Shown: in pieces, positions 33,027-44,104 of the stretch
Numbering within the stretch: the first letter of the stretch is position 1
Layout of the letters: every line of letters starts with the position of its first letter
Origin: Kluyvera genomosp. 3
GTDB lineage: Bacteria > Pseudomonadota > Gammaproteobacteria > Enterobacterales > Enterobacteriaceae
Assembly: GCA_002211745.1 (NCBI GenBank)
Contig: CP022114.1
Coordinates: 4,124,645-4,188,644, forward strand
Direction of reading: 5' to 3'
DNA length: 64,000 nucleotides
Notes under the pieces: generated by a model
What the model was told of the DNA's origin: nothing
The model's input: the letters and a program-made list of their open reading frames with translations, nothing else
Databases searched by the model: none
Translations under genes and position numbers: made by a program

Positions 33027-33838
33027 TCGAGTCCATCAGGGCCACTTAGCCGTAAACGCTTCGGGCAAAACTTTCTCAACGATCAGTTCGTGATCGACAG
33101 CATTGTTGCGGCCATCAATCCGCAAAAAGGCCAGGCCATGGTTGAAATCGGCCCGGGCCTCGCCGCACTGACCGAACCGGTTGGCGAACGCCTTGACGAA
33201 CTGACCGTGATCGAGCTTGACCGCGATCTGGCCGCGCGTCTGAAAACGCACCCGTTCCTCGGGCCGAAGCTGACGATTTATCAGCAGGATGCCATGACCA
33301 TGAACTTCGGCGAGCTCTCCCAGACGCTGGCCAGCCGCTGCGCGTGTTCGGCAACCTGCCGTATAACATCTCCACGCCGCTGATGTTCCACCTGTTTAGC
33401 TATACTAACGCCATTGCAGACATGCACTTCATGCTGCAAAAAGAGGTGGTTAACCGTCTGGTTGCCGGGCCGAACAGTAAAGCCTATGGTCGTCTGAGCG
33501 TCATGGCGCAGTATTACTGTAACGTGATCCCGGTTCTTGAAGTGCCGCCGAGCGCTTTCACACCGCCACCTAAAGTCGACTCTGCCGTCGTACGTCTCGT
33601 GCCGCACAGCACCATGCCGTACCCGGTAAAAGATGTTCGCGTCCTGAGCCGTATTACGACCGAGGCGTTCAACCAGCGTCGTAAGACGGTCCGCAACAGC
33701 CTTGGCAACCTGTTCAGCGTTGAGGTGTTGACGGAGCTGGGCATCGACCCGGCGATGCGGGCAGAAAATATCTCTGTTGCGCAGTACTGCAAGATGGCCA
33801 ACTATCTGGCAGAAAATGCGCCCTCCAAGGAGAGCTAA
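33020..33838 (+). CDS. rsmA: 16S rRNA A1518/A1519 dimethyltransferase RsmA (KsgA)
   Basis: Dimethylates two adenines near the 3' end of 16S rRNA late in 30S assembly. SAM motif [14 protein letters not shown], acidic VIELDRDLA, and the catalytic NLPYNIS motif are present. The frame is broken near 33053 (GCCCGT read as GCCGT, giving [20 protein letters not shown] when repaired) and near 33334 (CTGGGCCAG read as CTGGCCAG). Repaired length is about 273 residues. apaG starts 3 bases after the stop. Confidence 0.95.
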
Positions 33839-33841
33839 ACC

Positions 33842-34219
33842 ATGATCGATTCGCCACGAGTTTGCGTCCAGGTACAGAGCGTCTACATTGAGACGCACTC
33901 CCAACCGGAAGAAGAGCGTTACGTCTTCGCCTACACGGTGACCATCCGCAATCTCGGGCGAAGCGCGGTTCAGCTTCTGGGCCGTTACTGGCTTATCACC
34001 AACGGTAACGGCCGAGAAACCGAAGTCCAGGGCGAGGGTGTGGTTGGCGTTCAACCGCACATCGAACCTGGCGAAGAGTATCAGTACACCAGCGGCGCCG
34101 TGCTGGAGACTCCGCTCGGCACCATGCAGGGCCACTATGATATGGTCGATGTCGACGGCGTGCCGTTCTCTATCGACATTCCCGTTTTCCGTCTCTTTGT
34201 TCCCACGCTGATTCATTAA
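33842..34219 (+). CDS. apaG: ApaG protein
   Basis: A 125-residue immunoglobulin-like (fibronectin III fold) protein of unknown biochemical role, conserved next to apaH. It is intact, with family blocks [24 protein letters not shown] and [23 protein letters not shown] 33842 follows AAGGAGAG inside the end of rsmA, and only 2 bases separate it from apaH. Confidence 0.95.
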   Translation: MIDSPRVCVQVQSVYIETHSQPEEERYVFAYTVTIRNLGRSAVQLLGRYWLITNGNGRETEVQGEGVVGVQPHIEPGEEYQYTSGAVLETPLGTMQGHYDMVDVDGVPFSIDIPVFRLFVPTLIH

Positions 34220-34221
34220 TC

Positions 34222-35069
34222 ATGTCTACATACCTTATTGGCGACGTTCACGGTTGCTACGATGAATTAATCGCCCTTTTACAGCAGGTGGAATTTACGC
34301 CGGGCGAAGATACCCTGTGGTTGACGGGCGATTTGGTTGCGCGCGGCCCTGGCTCGCTGGACGTCCTGCGCTACGTGAAATCGCTGGGCGATAACGTCAA
34401 AATCGTATTGGGTAACCATGACCTGCACCTGCTGGCGGTGTTTGCGGGTATTAGCCGCAACAAGCCGAAAGACCGGTTGAACCCGCTGCTGGAAGCACCA
34501 GATGCAGACGAGTTGCTTAACTGGTTACGTCGTCAACCGCTGATGCAGGTGGATGAGGAGAAAAAGCTGGTGATGGCGCACGCGGGCATTACGCCGCAGT
34601 GGGATCTCGAAACGGCAAAACAATGCGCCCGCGACGTGGAAGCCGTGCTTTCAAGTGACTCCTATCCCTTCTTCCTTGATGCGATGTACGGTGATATGCC
34701 GAACAACTGGTCGCGGGATCTGAGCGGCCTCGCGCGCCTGCGTTTCATTACCAACGCCTTCACCCGTATGCGTTATTGCTTCCCGAACGGCCAGCTGGAT
34801 ATGTACAGCAAAGAGTCCCCGAGAACGTGGCCGCGCCGCTCAAACCCTGGTTTATGCTGCCAGGGCCGGTGACCGAGGAGTACAGCGTAGCGTTTGGCCA
34901 CTGGGCTTCGCTGGAAGGCAAAGGCACGCCGGAGAATATTTACGCGCTGGATACCGGCTGCTGCTGGGGCGGCGATCTGACCTGCCTGCGCTGGGAAGAT
35001 AAAACGTATTTTGTGCAGCCGTCGAACCGTCGGCTGGCGCCGGGCGAGAGCGAGGCGGTAGCTTCGTAG
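34222..35069 (+). CDS. apaH: Diadenosine tetraphosphatase ApaH
   Basis: Symmetrically cleaves Ap4A to two ADP and also acts in decapping Np4-capped RNA in E. coli. Metallophosphatase motifs follow in order: [29 protein letters not shown] and MAHAGI. The frame is broken near 34818 (CCCCC read as CCCC); repaired it reads [17 protein letters not shown]. Repaired length is about 282 residues. It is the last gene of the lptD-surA-pdxA-rsmA-apaGH string and is followed by a terminator shared with folA. Confidence 0.95.
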
Positions 35070-35110
35070 CACCATGCATCCACGACAGCACGTCGTCTGA
35101 TGGAATAAGC

Positions 35111-35145
35111 AAAAAAATGCCGGGTAGAAACCCGGCATTTTTATT
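35111..35145. terminator. Bidirectional terminator between apaH and folA
   Basis: A perfect stem AAAAATGCCGGG/CCCGGCATTTTT with a 6-base loop, flanked by A and T runs on both sides, between two convergent genes. Confidence 0.92.
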
Positions 35146-35156
35146 TAAGCGCAGCC

Positions 35157-35729
<573 letters not shown>

Positions 35730-35791
35730 TCAGATTTGCTGGCAAGTCCACGAAGGGAAAGTGGACAGCCAGCATTACACTTCACACATCA

Positions 35792-37660
35792 CTAGAGCGT
35801 CGGTTTGACTTCCGGCTCATCCTCAGGGTTACCGCTGTGTTTTCCCTCTTCCGTCCCCTGCCAGCCGTGACGCTGAATCACCGACAGATGGTTACGGTCT
35901 TCGTTGATAATTTCGGTCAACATAGCGCTGGTACGTTTAAATGCCGCCGCCCGCGAGGTCGCGTCGTTCTCGGCCATCTCCACCATCTCTTCCATCAACT
36001 GAACGTTAAAGCGACGGAACAAATCGGCGCGCTCTCGCGCTTCGTACGCGCCCAGTCCGAGTGACTCCAGCGCCTGACGCCCGGACTTCAGCGCCGCCTC
36101 GAAGGTTTCACGCTCTGGCGCGCTAACGCCCGCCTGACGTAGCTTGATATAGTGCTCGACGTCGCGGGCACGGGCGATGATCGTCAGATTCGGGAAGTGC
36201 TCTTTCGCCAGTTCGGTCAGTTCCAGACTGGCCTGCGGATCGTCAATGGCGTTAATCAAGACTTCCGCTTTATCCGCCCCGGCGGACTCCAGCAGGTCGG
36301 CTCGGGTGGCATCGCCGTAAAACACCTTCATGTCGAATTTACGCAGCGTATCAACGTGGTCTGGATCATGATCGAGAACTACCATTTTAACCCCGCTGGA
36401 GAGCAGCAAACGACCGGCAATCTGACCAAAACGACCAAACCCAGCGATGATAACCCGCGGCTGCTCTTCGTCAATTTCATCCGCTTCACGCGCATCGCCT
36501 GCACTGGCGCGTTTTTCCAGCCGCGTCAACAACACCAGAAGAACCGGCGTAGCCGCCATCGACAGCGCAACCGCCAGCGTCAATGCCTTCGCCCATTCAG
36601 CATCCAGCACATTCGCCATCTGGGCAGCGCCGAAGACCACGAAGGCAAATTCACTGCCCTGCCCCAGCAGCGCCGCAAACCACAGACGCTGCGAACGCGG
36701 CACCTGCAGCGGTTTGGCAATCAGCCACAGCAGCACGGATTTGATCACCAGGAAACCAACCAGCAGCGTGATAATACGCAGCGGATGATGGATGAGCGTA
36801 CCGAAGTCAATCGACATTCCCACGCCAATAAAGAACAGCCCCAGCAGCAAGCCTTTAAACGGTTCGATATCGCTTTCCAGCGCATGACGGTACTCGGAGC
36901 TGGCGAGCAGCACCCCGGCGAGGAACGCCCCCATCGCCATCGACAGCCCCACTTCTTCCAGCAGTAAACCGAAGCCAAAGACGAGGAACAAGGCCACGGC
37001 GCTGAACACTTCACGCAGGCCGGAGCGCGCCACAAAGCGCAGCAGCGGGCGCGTCACGTAGCGCCCAAGCACCACCACCAGCACCAGCGCGCCAGCAACC
37101 TTCAACGCCGAAAAGGCAAACGCGCCAAGGGTGGTCGACTCGCCGCTGCTTGCCAGCAGCGGGATCATCGCCACCAGCGGAATCGCGGCGATATCCTGGA
37201 ACAGCAGCACCGCGAAAGCACTGCGCCCAACCTGCGTCACCGTCAGGTTACGTTCGTTCATCGCCTGCATGGCAATGGCGGTAGACGACAGCGCCAACGT
37301 CATGCCGATCAGCTCAGCTACCTGCCAGCGCAGACCAAGGAAGATGCAGAACACACCGATAAGCGCCCCGCACAACACCATTTGCAGCAGGCCGCCACCA
37401 AACACCGAGGCGCGCAGTTTCCACAGCCGCTGCGGATCCAGCTCCAGGCCGATGACAAACAGCATCAGCACCACGCCAATTTCGGCAAAGTGCAAAATAG
37501 CTTCCGCATCGGTCACCAGCCTCAGTCCCCATGGGCCGATAATGCAGCCCGCAATCAGGTAACCCAGCACCGAGCCGAGCCCCAGACGTACGGCGATGGG
37601 CACAATCAGCGCCGCCGAACCGAGATAAATCAACGCCTGTATGAGCGTATGGCTATCCAT
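35792..37660 (-). CDS. kefC: Glutathione-gated potassium efflux antiporter KefC
   Basis: K+/H+ antiporter that acidifies the cytoplasm to protect against electrophiles. A CPA2-type membrane domain (about residues 1-380, e.g. [30 protein letters not shown]) is joined to a cytoplasmic RCK/KTN domain ([20 protein letters not shown] near 400, acidic [11 protein letters not shown]) that binds glutathione and NAD. 622 residues, intact. The start at 37660 overlaps the kefF end by 8 bases. Confidence 0.96.
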   Translation of the reverse strand: MDSHTLIQALIYLGSAALIVPIAVRLGLGSVLGYLIAGCIIGPWGLRLVTDAEAILHFAEIGVVLMLFVIGLELDPQRLWKLRASVFGGGLLQMVLCGALIGVFCIFLGLRWQVAELIGMTLALSSTAIAMQAMNERNLTVTQVGRSAFAVLLFQDIAAIPLVAMIPLLASSGESTTLGAFAFSALKVAGALVLVVVLGRYVTRPLLRFVARSGLREVFSAVALFLVFGFGLLLEEVGLSMAMGAFLAGVLLASSEYRHALESDIEPFKGLLLGLFFIGVGMSIDFGTLIHHPLRIITLLVGFLVIKSVLLWLIAKPLQVPRSQRLWFAALLGQGSEFAFVVFGAAQMANVLDAEWAKALTLAVALSMAATPVLLVLLTRLEKRASAGDAREADEIDEEQPRVIIAGFGRFGQIAGRLLLSSGVKMVVLDHDPDHVDTLRKFDMKVFYGDATRADLLESAGADKAEVLINAIDDPQASLELTELAKEHFPNLTIIARARDVEHYIKLRQAGVSAPERETFEAALKSGRQALESLGLGAYEARERADLFRRFNVQLMEEMVEMAENDATSRAAAFKRTSAMLTEIINEDRNHLSVIQRHGWQGTEEGKHSGNPEDEPEVKPTL

Positions 37661-38186
37661 GATTGTGCTCCTCCTGCCAGGCCAACAGCCGTTGTTTATA
37701 GTGGCGCGCCTGCACCTGTAGCGTCTCTTCGTCGCAGATAAACGTGCAGTGTACGGCAAACGGCGGCAGCCATTTCATGCCGCAGTAGACGGCGGTGGCC
37801 TCCAGCGGTTGGCCCAAAACCTCAAACCCCGGGTGCGAACCAATATCAAAATGGCTTTCGCCTCCTCCAGTGGTGACCGCCCACATCACGCTTTTGCCGT
37901 GCAGCGCCGTGCCGCCGTGGCCATAGGCCCAACCGTGCGCCAGCACTTTATCCAGCCACAGCTTAAGCAGCGGTGGCGTGCTGTACCACTGCATCGGATG
38001 CTGCAAAATGATCAGATCGGCACGAGACAGCGCCTCCTGCTCAGCAGCAACGTCGATATTAAAATCCGGATAGAGGTGATAGAGAGAACGGATTTCCACC
38101 CCGTCGAGCGTCCTTACCTGCTCAAGCATCCGTTTATTCGCATGCGAGTGATGCGGATAAGGATGCGCATAAACAATCAGAATCAT
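37653..38186 (-). CDS. kefF: KefF, quinone-oxidoreductase activator of KefC
   Basis: NQO1-like flavodoxin-fold FMN protein required for full KefC activity. 177 residues, intact. It has [15 protein letters not shown] (FMN phosphate loop), [17 protein letters not shown] and [11 protein letters not shown]. It lies upstream of and overlapping kefC, the standard kefFC operon. Confidence 0.95.
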   Translation of the reverse strand: MILIVYAHPYPHHSHANKRMLEQVRTLDGVEIRSLYHLYPDFNIDVAAEQEALSRADLIILQHPMQWYSTPPLLKLWLDKVLAHGWAYGHGGTALHGKSVMWAVTTGGGESHFDIGSHPGFEVLGQPLEATAVYCGMKWLPPFAVHCTFICDEETLQVQARHYKQRLLAWQEEHNHG

Positions 38187-38377
38187 GATTAGCCTGTCTT
38201 ACTTCATTATTGTATTGCTGAGTTTAGACAGTTAATGATGACACTTACAGGATCTGTTAACACAATCGCAAGAAATGGGGGATGGCATTGTTGAAAGGCA
38301 AGCGGCAGAGAACCTGCCGCCATAAGCGTTATACGCTGGCCCACACGGCATTGAAACTGCGGGTCCACGGATAACGT

Positions 38378-38620
38378 TTAGTTATTCAGCTCATTCATTG
38401 AACGAACCTGGTCACGGTTAATCTGTTCAGTTTGCCCGGTTTCCGCATTTTTGTACGACACCAGACCGGTATCTTCATCAACCTGAGGTTTACCGTCGGT
38501 TACGATGGTCTTGCCGTCGGTCGTCTTCAGCGCCTGGTTGGATGAACAGCCAGCAACGGTAAAGAGCGCACCCGCGGTCAGAATCGCTGCGGTCAGTCGT
38601 TTATATTTATAATGCATCAT
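38378..38620 (-). CDS. Small YgdI/YgdR-like lipoprotein (DUF903)
   Basis: An 80-residue lipoprotein. The signal peptide ends in lipobox FTVAGC, with Ser after the Cys, which favours outer-membrane sorting. The mature part TTDGKTIVTDGKPQVDEDTG and LVSYKNAETGQTEQINRDQV matches the DUF903 SH3-like fold of YgdI/YgdR. Function is not known. It may start at 38620 or at the next Met (38617). Monocistronic. Confidence 0.85.
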   Translation of the reverse strand: MMHYKYKRLTAAILTAGALFTVAGCSSNQALKTTDGKTIVTDGKPQVDEDTGLVSYKNAETGQTEQINRDQVRSMNELNN

Positions 38621-38719
38621 GTTTCCCTCCTGCTTTTCAGCGAATATTCATTATCACTCTAACCATTTTAGGTTAGCTGCCAGAACGCAGGAAGGAAACC
38701 AGAAAGCTCCGAAGCGGCA

Positions 38720-39607
38720 TTATCGGCGATTTTCGCCGAATTTCTGCCTGAAACTCTCCGCTGCGCCGATCAGGTTGGCCTCGTTACGATACTGGCAGAG
38801 CAACAGCGTGGGCATAAATTCCGTGAGCTGCTTTTCTGCCACCAGTGCCCGAAGTCGAGCCTGAATACCCGCAAAGATGGCCTCATTAGCGGAGATACCC
38901 CCGCCGATCACCAGACAATCCGGGTCATAGCACACCTGCAAATTCAGCAACCCAACCGCCATCCAGTGATAAAACCGTTCAACCTCTTCGCCAGCGACAA
39001 GGTCTCCCGCTTCGGCAAGGCGAAAAACATCGGCCCCTGAGACGCTCTCTACCGGCAGCGACAGGCGTTGCGCATAGCGTCTGGCCATCGCCACTGCGGT
39101 CCCCAGCTCGCTGAAAGTTTGTCCGTTATCCAGCGTCATCAGACCAAACTCTCCGGCATAGCGATGGCTGCCGCGGCGCAGGATCTTATCTTCCACAATC
39201 GCGCCGCCAACGCCGGAGCCGACAATGATAAACAGCACATGACGATAGTCTTTGCCCGCTCCCATCGCCGCTTCGGCAATGCCCGCCGCATTGGCATCGT
39301 TTTCAATACTGACCGGTAGCCCGAACAGCGCCGTCAGCTCTTCAACGATGGGGAAGCGATGGATATACGGAATCGCGCTCAGCCCGCCAATCTCACCGCG
39401 CTCCGGGTCAACGTTGCCGGGCGCGCTGACCGCCACGCCCTGAATGTCATAACGCTGGCGATAGTCGTGGAAAATCACCAACAGCTGCGCCTTCATTTTA
39501 TCCCAGCAGTCCGGCGTTTTGACCGACGCGGTTTCTGCCAGCGAATCCTGCTCCCATACGCCGTATTTAATCGACGTGCCGCCCCAATCAAACAATAAAA
39601 TAGCCAT
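38720..39607 (-). CDS. ROK-family sugar kinase
   Basis: Cytoplasmic sugar kinase of the ROK group, possibly a beta-glucoside kinase or similar. It starts MAILLFDWGGTSIKYGVW (phosphate-1), has SIENDANAAGIAEAAMGAG with the catalytic Asp, VGSGVGGAIVEDKI, and VIGGGISANEAIFAGI. The usual ROK zinc site (CxCGxxGCxE) is absent; the stretch after HRYAGEFGLM runs TLDNGQTFSELGTA with no Cys, as in some non-glucokinase ROK members. About 295 residues, intact. It is divergent from the RpiR gene at 39771. The substrate is unknown; the GH4/PTS genes 6 kb away release a free sugar and may be linked. Confidence 0.8.
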   Translation of the reverse strand: MAILLFDWGGTSIKYGVWEQDSLAETASVKTPDCWDKMKAQLLVIFHDYRQRYDIQGVAVSAPGNVDPERGEIGGLSAIPYIHRFPIVEELTALFGLPVSIENDANAAGIAEAAMGAGKDYRHVLFIIVGSGVGGAIVEDKILRRGSHRYAGEFGLMTLDNGQTFSELGTAVAMARRYAQRLSLPVESVSGADVFRLAEAGDLVAGEEVERFYHWMAVGLLNLQVCYDPDCLVIGGGISANEAIFAGIQARLRALVAEKQLTEFMPTLLLCQYRNEANLIGAAESFRQKFGENRR

Positions 39608-39770
39608 ACACATCCCATAGTTAACTAATAATCGCGGAAAGAAACCGGGTTATTATGCCGGGGCAGAAAGGCCGAAACTTGCGCCTGCTCGCAACAATGA
39701 ACCCCACGGATACCCGCGACGTAGGATTTCTATGGTACAAAGTACCGGCTATTCATTTTCAGGGCTTACC

Positions 39771-40632
39771 ATGTCCGTTTCCATTGACATCATTTCCTGC
39801 ATTACCGACCGTTTTGTTGAGCTGACCGCCACCGAGAAGCGCATTGCACAGTTCATTCTCGACGACGTTCAGGCCGCAACCACTCTGCCGATCGCCGAAA
39901 TGGCGCGGCAGACCGAAACCAGCCAGGCATCGATCACCCGCTTTGCCCGAGCCATTGGTTGCAAGGATGTGCGCGAGCTAAAGGTGAAGCTGGCGCAGTC
40001 GCTGGCGGTTGGGCAGCGTTTTATCCTCGACGTACCGGATCTGGAAGGGGTGCAAGGATCTACGAAACGATCATCAACGTGCTGGAGATTAACCGCCGGG
40101 CGCTGGAGCCCGCGACGCTAAACAGCGCCGTCGAGTGGCTGAGCGGTGCGCGGCAGATCCTCGCTATCGGCATGGGCGGCGGCTCCACCATTTGCGCACA
40201 GGAAGTGCAGTTTCGCTTGTTTCGACTGGGGTTACCGGTGGTGAGTCAAAGCGACGGGCTGCTGGTGCGGATGATGTGTTCCTCAGTCGCGCCCAATGAT
40301 GTGGTACTGGCGCTATCCCTCGGCGGCTACACGCAGGAAGTGGTGGAAAGCGCGGCGATCGCCCGTCAATACGGGGCCAAAGTCATTGCCATTACGCCTG
40401 AGGGGACACCGCTGGCCAGCAATGCCGATGTGGTGCTGCCGCTAATCGTGCGGGAAAACGACTATATCTTTAAGCCCAGTACTTCGCGCTATGCGATGCT
40501 GGCAATGGTCGACGTGCTGGCGACCGAGCTGGCGATGGTGGATAAGACGCAAACCAAGAACCGGCTGCGCCGGATTAAGCTGGCGCTGGATAGCCATCGA
40601 GGCGGGGTTGATCGGCAGCCGCTGGGGATTAG
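39771..40632 (+). CDS. RpiR/MurR-family transcriptional regulator
   Basis: N-terminal RpiR HTH (MSVSIDIISCITDRFVELTA; ATTLPIAEMARQTETSQASI; TRFARAIGCKDVRELKVKL) joined to a SIS sugar-phosphate-binding domain (ILAIGMGGGSTICAQEVQFR, VLALSLGGYTQEVVESAAIA, KVIAITPEGTPLASNADVVL). A G is lost near 40053 (CAAGGGATC read as CAAGGATC), between the domains. The literal frame reads on through a REP-like repeat to 40759, but one more G at 40624-40627 gives ...RQPLGD and a stop at 40632, which I take as the true end. It is divergent from the ROK kinase gene, so that gene is its nearest possible target. Confidence 0.82.
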
Positions 40633-40641
40633 TCCGGGTTT

Positions 40642-40763
40642 TCCCCTCACCCTAACCCTCTCCCCTAAGGGAGAGGGGACCGAATGTGCGGTTTGGAGCT
40701 TCGGCGCTCAAAATGGGCACGCTTTTCTCCCTCTCCCTTCCAGGGAGAGGGCCGGGTGAGGGT
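40642..40763. repeat. REP-like palindromes after the RpiR gene
   Basis: Two units of the same CCCTCACCCTAACCCTCTCC family as in the araA-araD gap: one near 40642-40680 with its own GGGAGAGGGG arm, one near 40725-40763. They lie between convergent genes. Confidence 0.8.
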
Positions 40764-40784
40764 AAAACTCGCAACACCCGCAAA

Positions 40785-41180
40785 TTACTTCACCCGCTCC
40801 GCGTTGTAACAGGTCAAATCCACCTCAACCTTACAGTCCACCACCAGATCCGCCACGCAGCACACCCGGGCTGGCGGGTGGTCGGCAAAAAATTCGCGGA
40901 ACACCTTGTTGAACGACTGGAAGTAACGCGCATCGGTAAGATAAACCTTCACGTGCACCACGTCAGCCAGCGTATATCCCGCCTCCTGCATAATGTCCAC
41001 GCAGTTCTGAATCGCCAGACGCGACTGCTCGACGATACCGCCTTCCACCACTTCGCCATCCTTCATCGGCGTTTGCCCGGAGACGTACAGCCAGCCGCCT
41101 GCTTCCACCGCTTTTGCAAACGGCAGATGCTGCCCGCCGGTGCCGGTACTGCCGCCCACGCCATAACGTTTAATACTCAT
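40785..41180 (-). CDS. RidA/YjgF-family protein
   Basis: A 131-residue RidA-fold protein (trimeric enamine/imine deaminase family). It has AGGWLYVSGQTPMKDGEVVE, CVDIMQEAGYTLADVVHVKV and PPARVCCVADLVVDCKVEVD, with the conserved C-terminal Arg in PPARV. The gene is intact. It is 24 bases downstream of the N-acyl-D-amino-acid deacylase gene on the same strand, so it probably removes reactive enamines made by PLP enzymes of D-amino-acid breakdown. Confidence 0.85.
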   Translation of the reverse strand: MSIKRYGVGGSTGTGGQHLPFAKAVEAGGWLYVSGQTPMKDGEVVEGGIVEQSRLAIQNCVDIMQEAGYTLADVVHVKVYLTDARYFQSFNKVFREFFADHPPARVCCVADLVVDCKVEVDLTCYNAERVK

Positions 41181-41204
41181 TGTTGCTCCTTTATTTTTGG
41201 TGAC

Positions 41205-42633
41205 CTACCGACGTAAGAATCGCCCGGCACGCCCGATAACGTTGTTATTCTGACCATAGCTCATCGCGCCGTTGACCATCACCGCCTCAATGCCCGCGGC
41301 CGGGCGCTGTGGGTCACTGAAACTCGCCACGTCGCGGATAGTATCCGGGTTAAACAACACCAGATCGGCAAAATAGCCACACTTAACCAGCCGCGCTCGG
41401 CAAGCTGGAAACGAGCCGCAGACATACCGGTCATTTTGTGGACAGCCGTGGTTAGCGGAAAGAGTTTTTCGTCGCGGCTGTAGTGGCCCAGCACGCGTGG
41501 GAAAGCGCCCCAAAGACGCGGATGCGGCATCGGATCGTTCGGCAGGCCGTCTGAACCGACCATCGTCAGCGGGTAGCGCAACACGCGACGCACGTCCTGC
41601 TCATCCATGTTGTAGTAAATCGCCCCGGCAGGCATCAGCTTCTGGCCCGCTTCTTCCAGGGTCAGCGACCAGCTTTCGGCAATCTGTTTTAACGACTGCC
41701 CCGCCATTTCCGGGTGCGGCGTGGACCAGGTGATAACGATGTCAAAATCCGCCGTGATCTGTTTCATGTCCAGCGTCGACGAACTGGCGGAGTACGGATA
41801 ACAGTCGCAGGAGACATCCTGCTGCTGACGCACCGCATCGAACAGTTTCAGCGTCTCCACCGTCCGCCCCAGTTGTTGGCGCCCGCACATTTATGATGCG
41901 AAACCACCACCGGCACCTTACCGTGGCGACCGACGCGAAACGCCTCGTCGAGCGCCTCGAGAATCGGCTCAAACTCCGAGCGCAGGTGAGTGGTATAAAT
42001 ACCGTTGCCTGCCGCCAGCTCTTCAGCCAGCGCCATCACTTCTTCGGTTGTTGACTGGAATGCCGACGCGTAAGCCAGACCGGTGCTCAGCCCAAGGGCT
42101 CCCTGTGCCAGCGCCAGACGCAGTTGCGCGCGCATGGCCTGAATTTCATCGTCGTTCGCCGGGCGGAACAGGTTGTCCATATGATTATTACGCAGCGCGG
42201 TATGGCCAATCAGCGTGCCGACGTTCACCGCCGGGCGTGCCTCGGTTACCGCCCGTGCATAATCGTCGACCGTCGGGTAGATAAAGTGCGCCGCTTCGCC
42301 GAGCAGATTCATTGGATCCGGCACCTCACCTTTGATGCTGGCCGAGGCCGCGCTGATCCCGCAGTTGCCGACAATCACCGTAGTCACGCCCTGGCTGATT
42401 TTGGGCAGGTACTCCGGCATGCGAATCACGTTGATATCATCGTGGGTGTGTACGTCGATAAACCCAGGCGCGAGCACACGCCCGTGGCCGTCAATGTCGT
42501 GCAGCGCCTCACCGTGAATGGCAGGCGCGATTTCCGCAATACGGTCGCCCTTCACCGCCACGTCGGCGCGATACTGCGGGCCACCGCTACCATCAATCAC
42601 CGTGACATTCCTGAACAGATAATCAAACTGCAT
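41205..42633 (-). CDS. N-acyl-D-amino-acid deacylase (D-aminoacylase)
   Basis: Zinc amidohydrolase that removes the acyl group from N-acyl-D-amino acids. It starts MQFDYLFRNVTVIDGSGGPQ at 42633; an earlier in-frame ATG at 42675 is less likely. Family marks are APGFIDVHTHDD (metal His-x-His), NCGISAA (metal Cys region), SHHKCAGANNWG and VGSDGLPNDPMPHPRLWGAF (catalytic Asp). The frame breaks near 41877 (GGGG read as GGG; NNWGRTVETLKLF restored) and near 41378 (GTGGGC read as GTGGC; SVGYFADLVLFN restored). Repaired length is about 477 residues. It is divergent from the DSD1-type gene. Confidence 0.88.
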
Positions 42634-42731
42634 CGCTTCTTTACTCCCGTCGTTTTCTGACTCAAATTTGACCATTTACAAGCACAGAAAACAGTGAAAG
42701 ACTACGCAAAACCAACATGGCATTATGATAC

Positions 42732-42775
42732 TTTAATTCATTAAATATTATAATTTATATAAATAACCATTATTT
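42732..42775. promoter_or_regulatory. AT-rich divergent control region with two palindromes
   Basis: Between the deacylase (start 42633) and the DSD1-like gene (start 42836), two short palindromes occur: TTTAATTCATTAAA (42732-42745) and AAATAACCATTATTT (42761-42775). The region is strongly AT-rich. They could be regulator sites for both genes, but AT-rich DNA yields such palindromes by chance. Confidence 0.3.
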
Positions 42776-42835
42776 ACAATAAGTTAAATACAAACAAAAC
42801 GATGATACAAAATTCGATTACGAAGGAATAATGTT

Positions 42836-44054
42836 ATGAAATACCAGAACAATACCCTCGTCCCCACAAATCCGCCCGCTATTCACCCCGGCGAATCTCC
42901 TTAACGAAGACGTCTGCCTGCCTGCCGCCGTCATCAAAAAAGCGGCACTAGAAAACAATATTCACTGGATGCAACGCTATGCCGACACGCGCGGCGTGTC
43001 GCTGGCGCCGCACGGAAAAACCTCCATGACGCCGTGGATTTTTCAGCAACAGCAGCAGGCGGGAGCCTGGGCAATTGGCGTCGGTAGCGCATGGCAGGCC
43101 AGCGTCGCGATGGCGAGCGGAATTCGCCGCGTGCTGATGGTCAATCAGTTGGTCGGAAAAGCCAATATGCAGCTGATTGCCGAACTGCAAAGCGCATACC
43201 CGAAAGTTGAGTACTTCTGCTGTGTCGATAGCCTCGATAACGCACGCGCCCTCTCCGCCTTTTTCGCCGCGAAAAACCAAACCCTGAATATTCTGCTGGA
43301 GCTGGGCGTGCCTGGCGGACGCTGCGGCTGCCGCACTGCTGAACAAGCGCTGACGCTCGCCGGGGAGATTTCGTCGCTTCCGGCGATTCGTCTACGTGGG
43401 CTGGAGCTGTATGAAGGCGTGCTGCACGGCGACAACCCACAGCCGAAGGTTGAAGCACTGCTGCGCGATGCCGCGGCGCTTGCCTGCCAGCTTGAACGCC
43501 ATGTCGACGGGGAATTTATCCTGACTGGCGCCGGGTCGGTCTGGTATGACGTGGTGTGCAACGTGTGGCTGTCCGCCGCTAAACCGGCGAACTGCCGGGT
43601 CGTGATTCGCCCTGGCTGCTACATCACGCACGATGCCGGCATCTACCAACAAGCGCAGAATGACATTCTGGCGCGCGACCAGACCGCCTGCGATCTCGGC
43701 GGCGATCTGGCTTCCGCGCTGGAACTGGTGGCCATGGTGCAATCGGTGCCGGAAAGCGATCGTGCGATCGTCAATTTCGGCAAACGCGATAGCGCGTTTG
43801 ACGCAGGATTACCGCAGCCTATCGCCCACTATCGCGACGGTAAGGCGCTCCCGCTGGCAGCGCACAGCATCGAAGCTACCGGCATTATGGATCAGCACGC
43901 GATGCTGAAGCTTGCGCCAGGTACCGATGTGAAGGTGGGAGACATTCTGATCTTTGCCACTTCACACCCTTGCCTGACGTTCGATAAGTGGAAAGCGTTG
44001 CTACTGGTTGATGAGGACTACAACGTGCTGGAAACGCTGGAAACGGGGTTCTGA
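42836..44054 (+). CDS. DSD1/D-threonine aldolase-family PLP enzyme
   Basis: Fold-type III PLP enzyme: an alanine-racemase-like barrel plus a metal-binding D-serine-dehydratase-like domain. The PLP Lys is in SLAPHGKTSMTPWIFQ; VDSLDNARALSAFF and LLELGVPGGRCGCR follow; the C-terminal metal pair is in TSHPCLTFDKWKALL. Members cleave D-threonine or 3-hydroxyaspartate, or dehydrate D-serine. ATG 42836 follows GAAGGA. The N-terminus needs two added bases, in the CCCC runs at about 42862 and 42886, which gives ...ANLLNEDVCLPAAVIKKAAL. Beside a D-aminoacylase and RidA it points to D-amino-acid catabolism; the exact substrate is unknown. Confidence 0.82.
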
Positions 44055-44104
44055 ACCCGGAGCATGCCCGGACGAGGCGTGTAAACGCCAACGCCGGGGT
44101 GACC

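Noticed and set aside
35842-37660. Long open frames on the plus strand opposite kefC and elsewhere (e.g. opposite ileS, carB, ribF).
   Set aside because: They are shadows of GC-rich coding strands, without ribosome sites or recognisable domains.
40633-40759. A C-terminal extension of the RpiR regulator reading through to 40,759.
   Set aside because: The extension is translated REP-like repeat; one added G in the GGGG at 40,624 gives a natural stop at 40,632.
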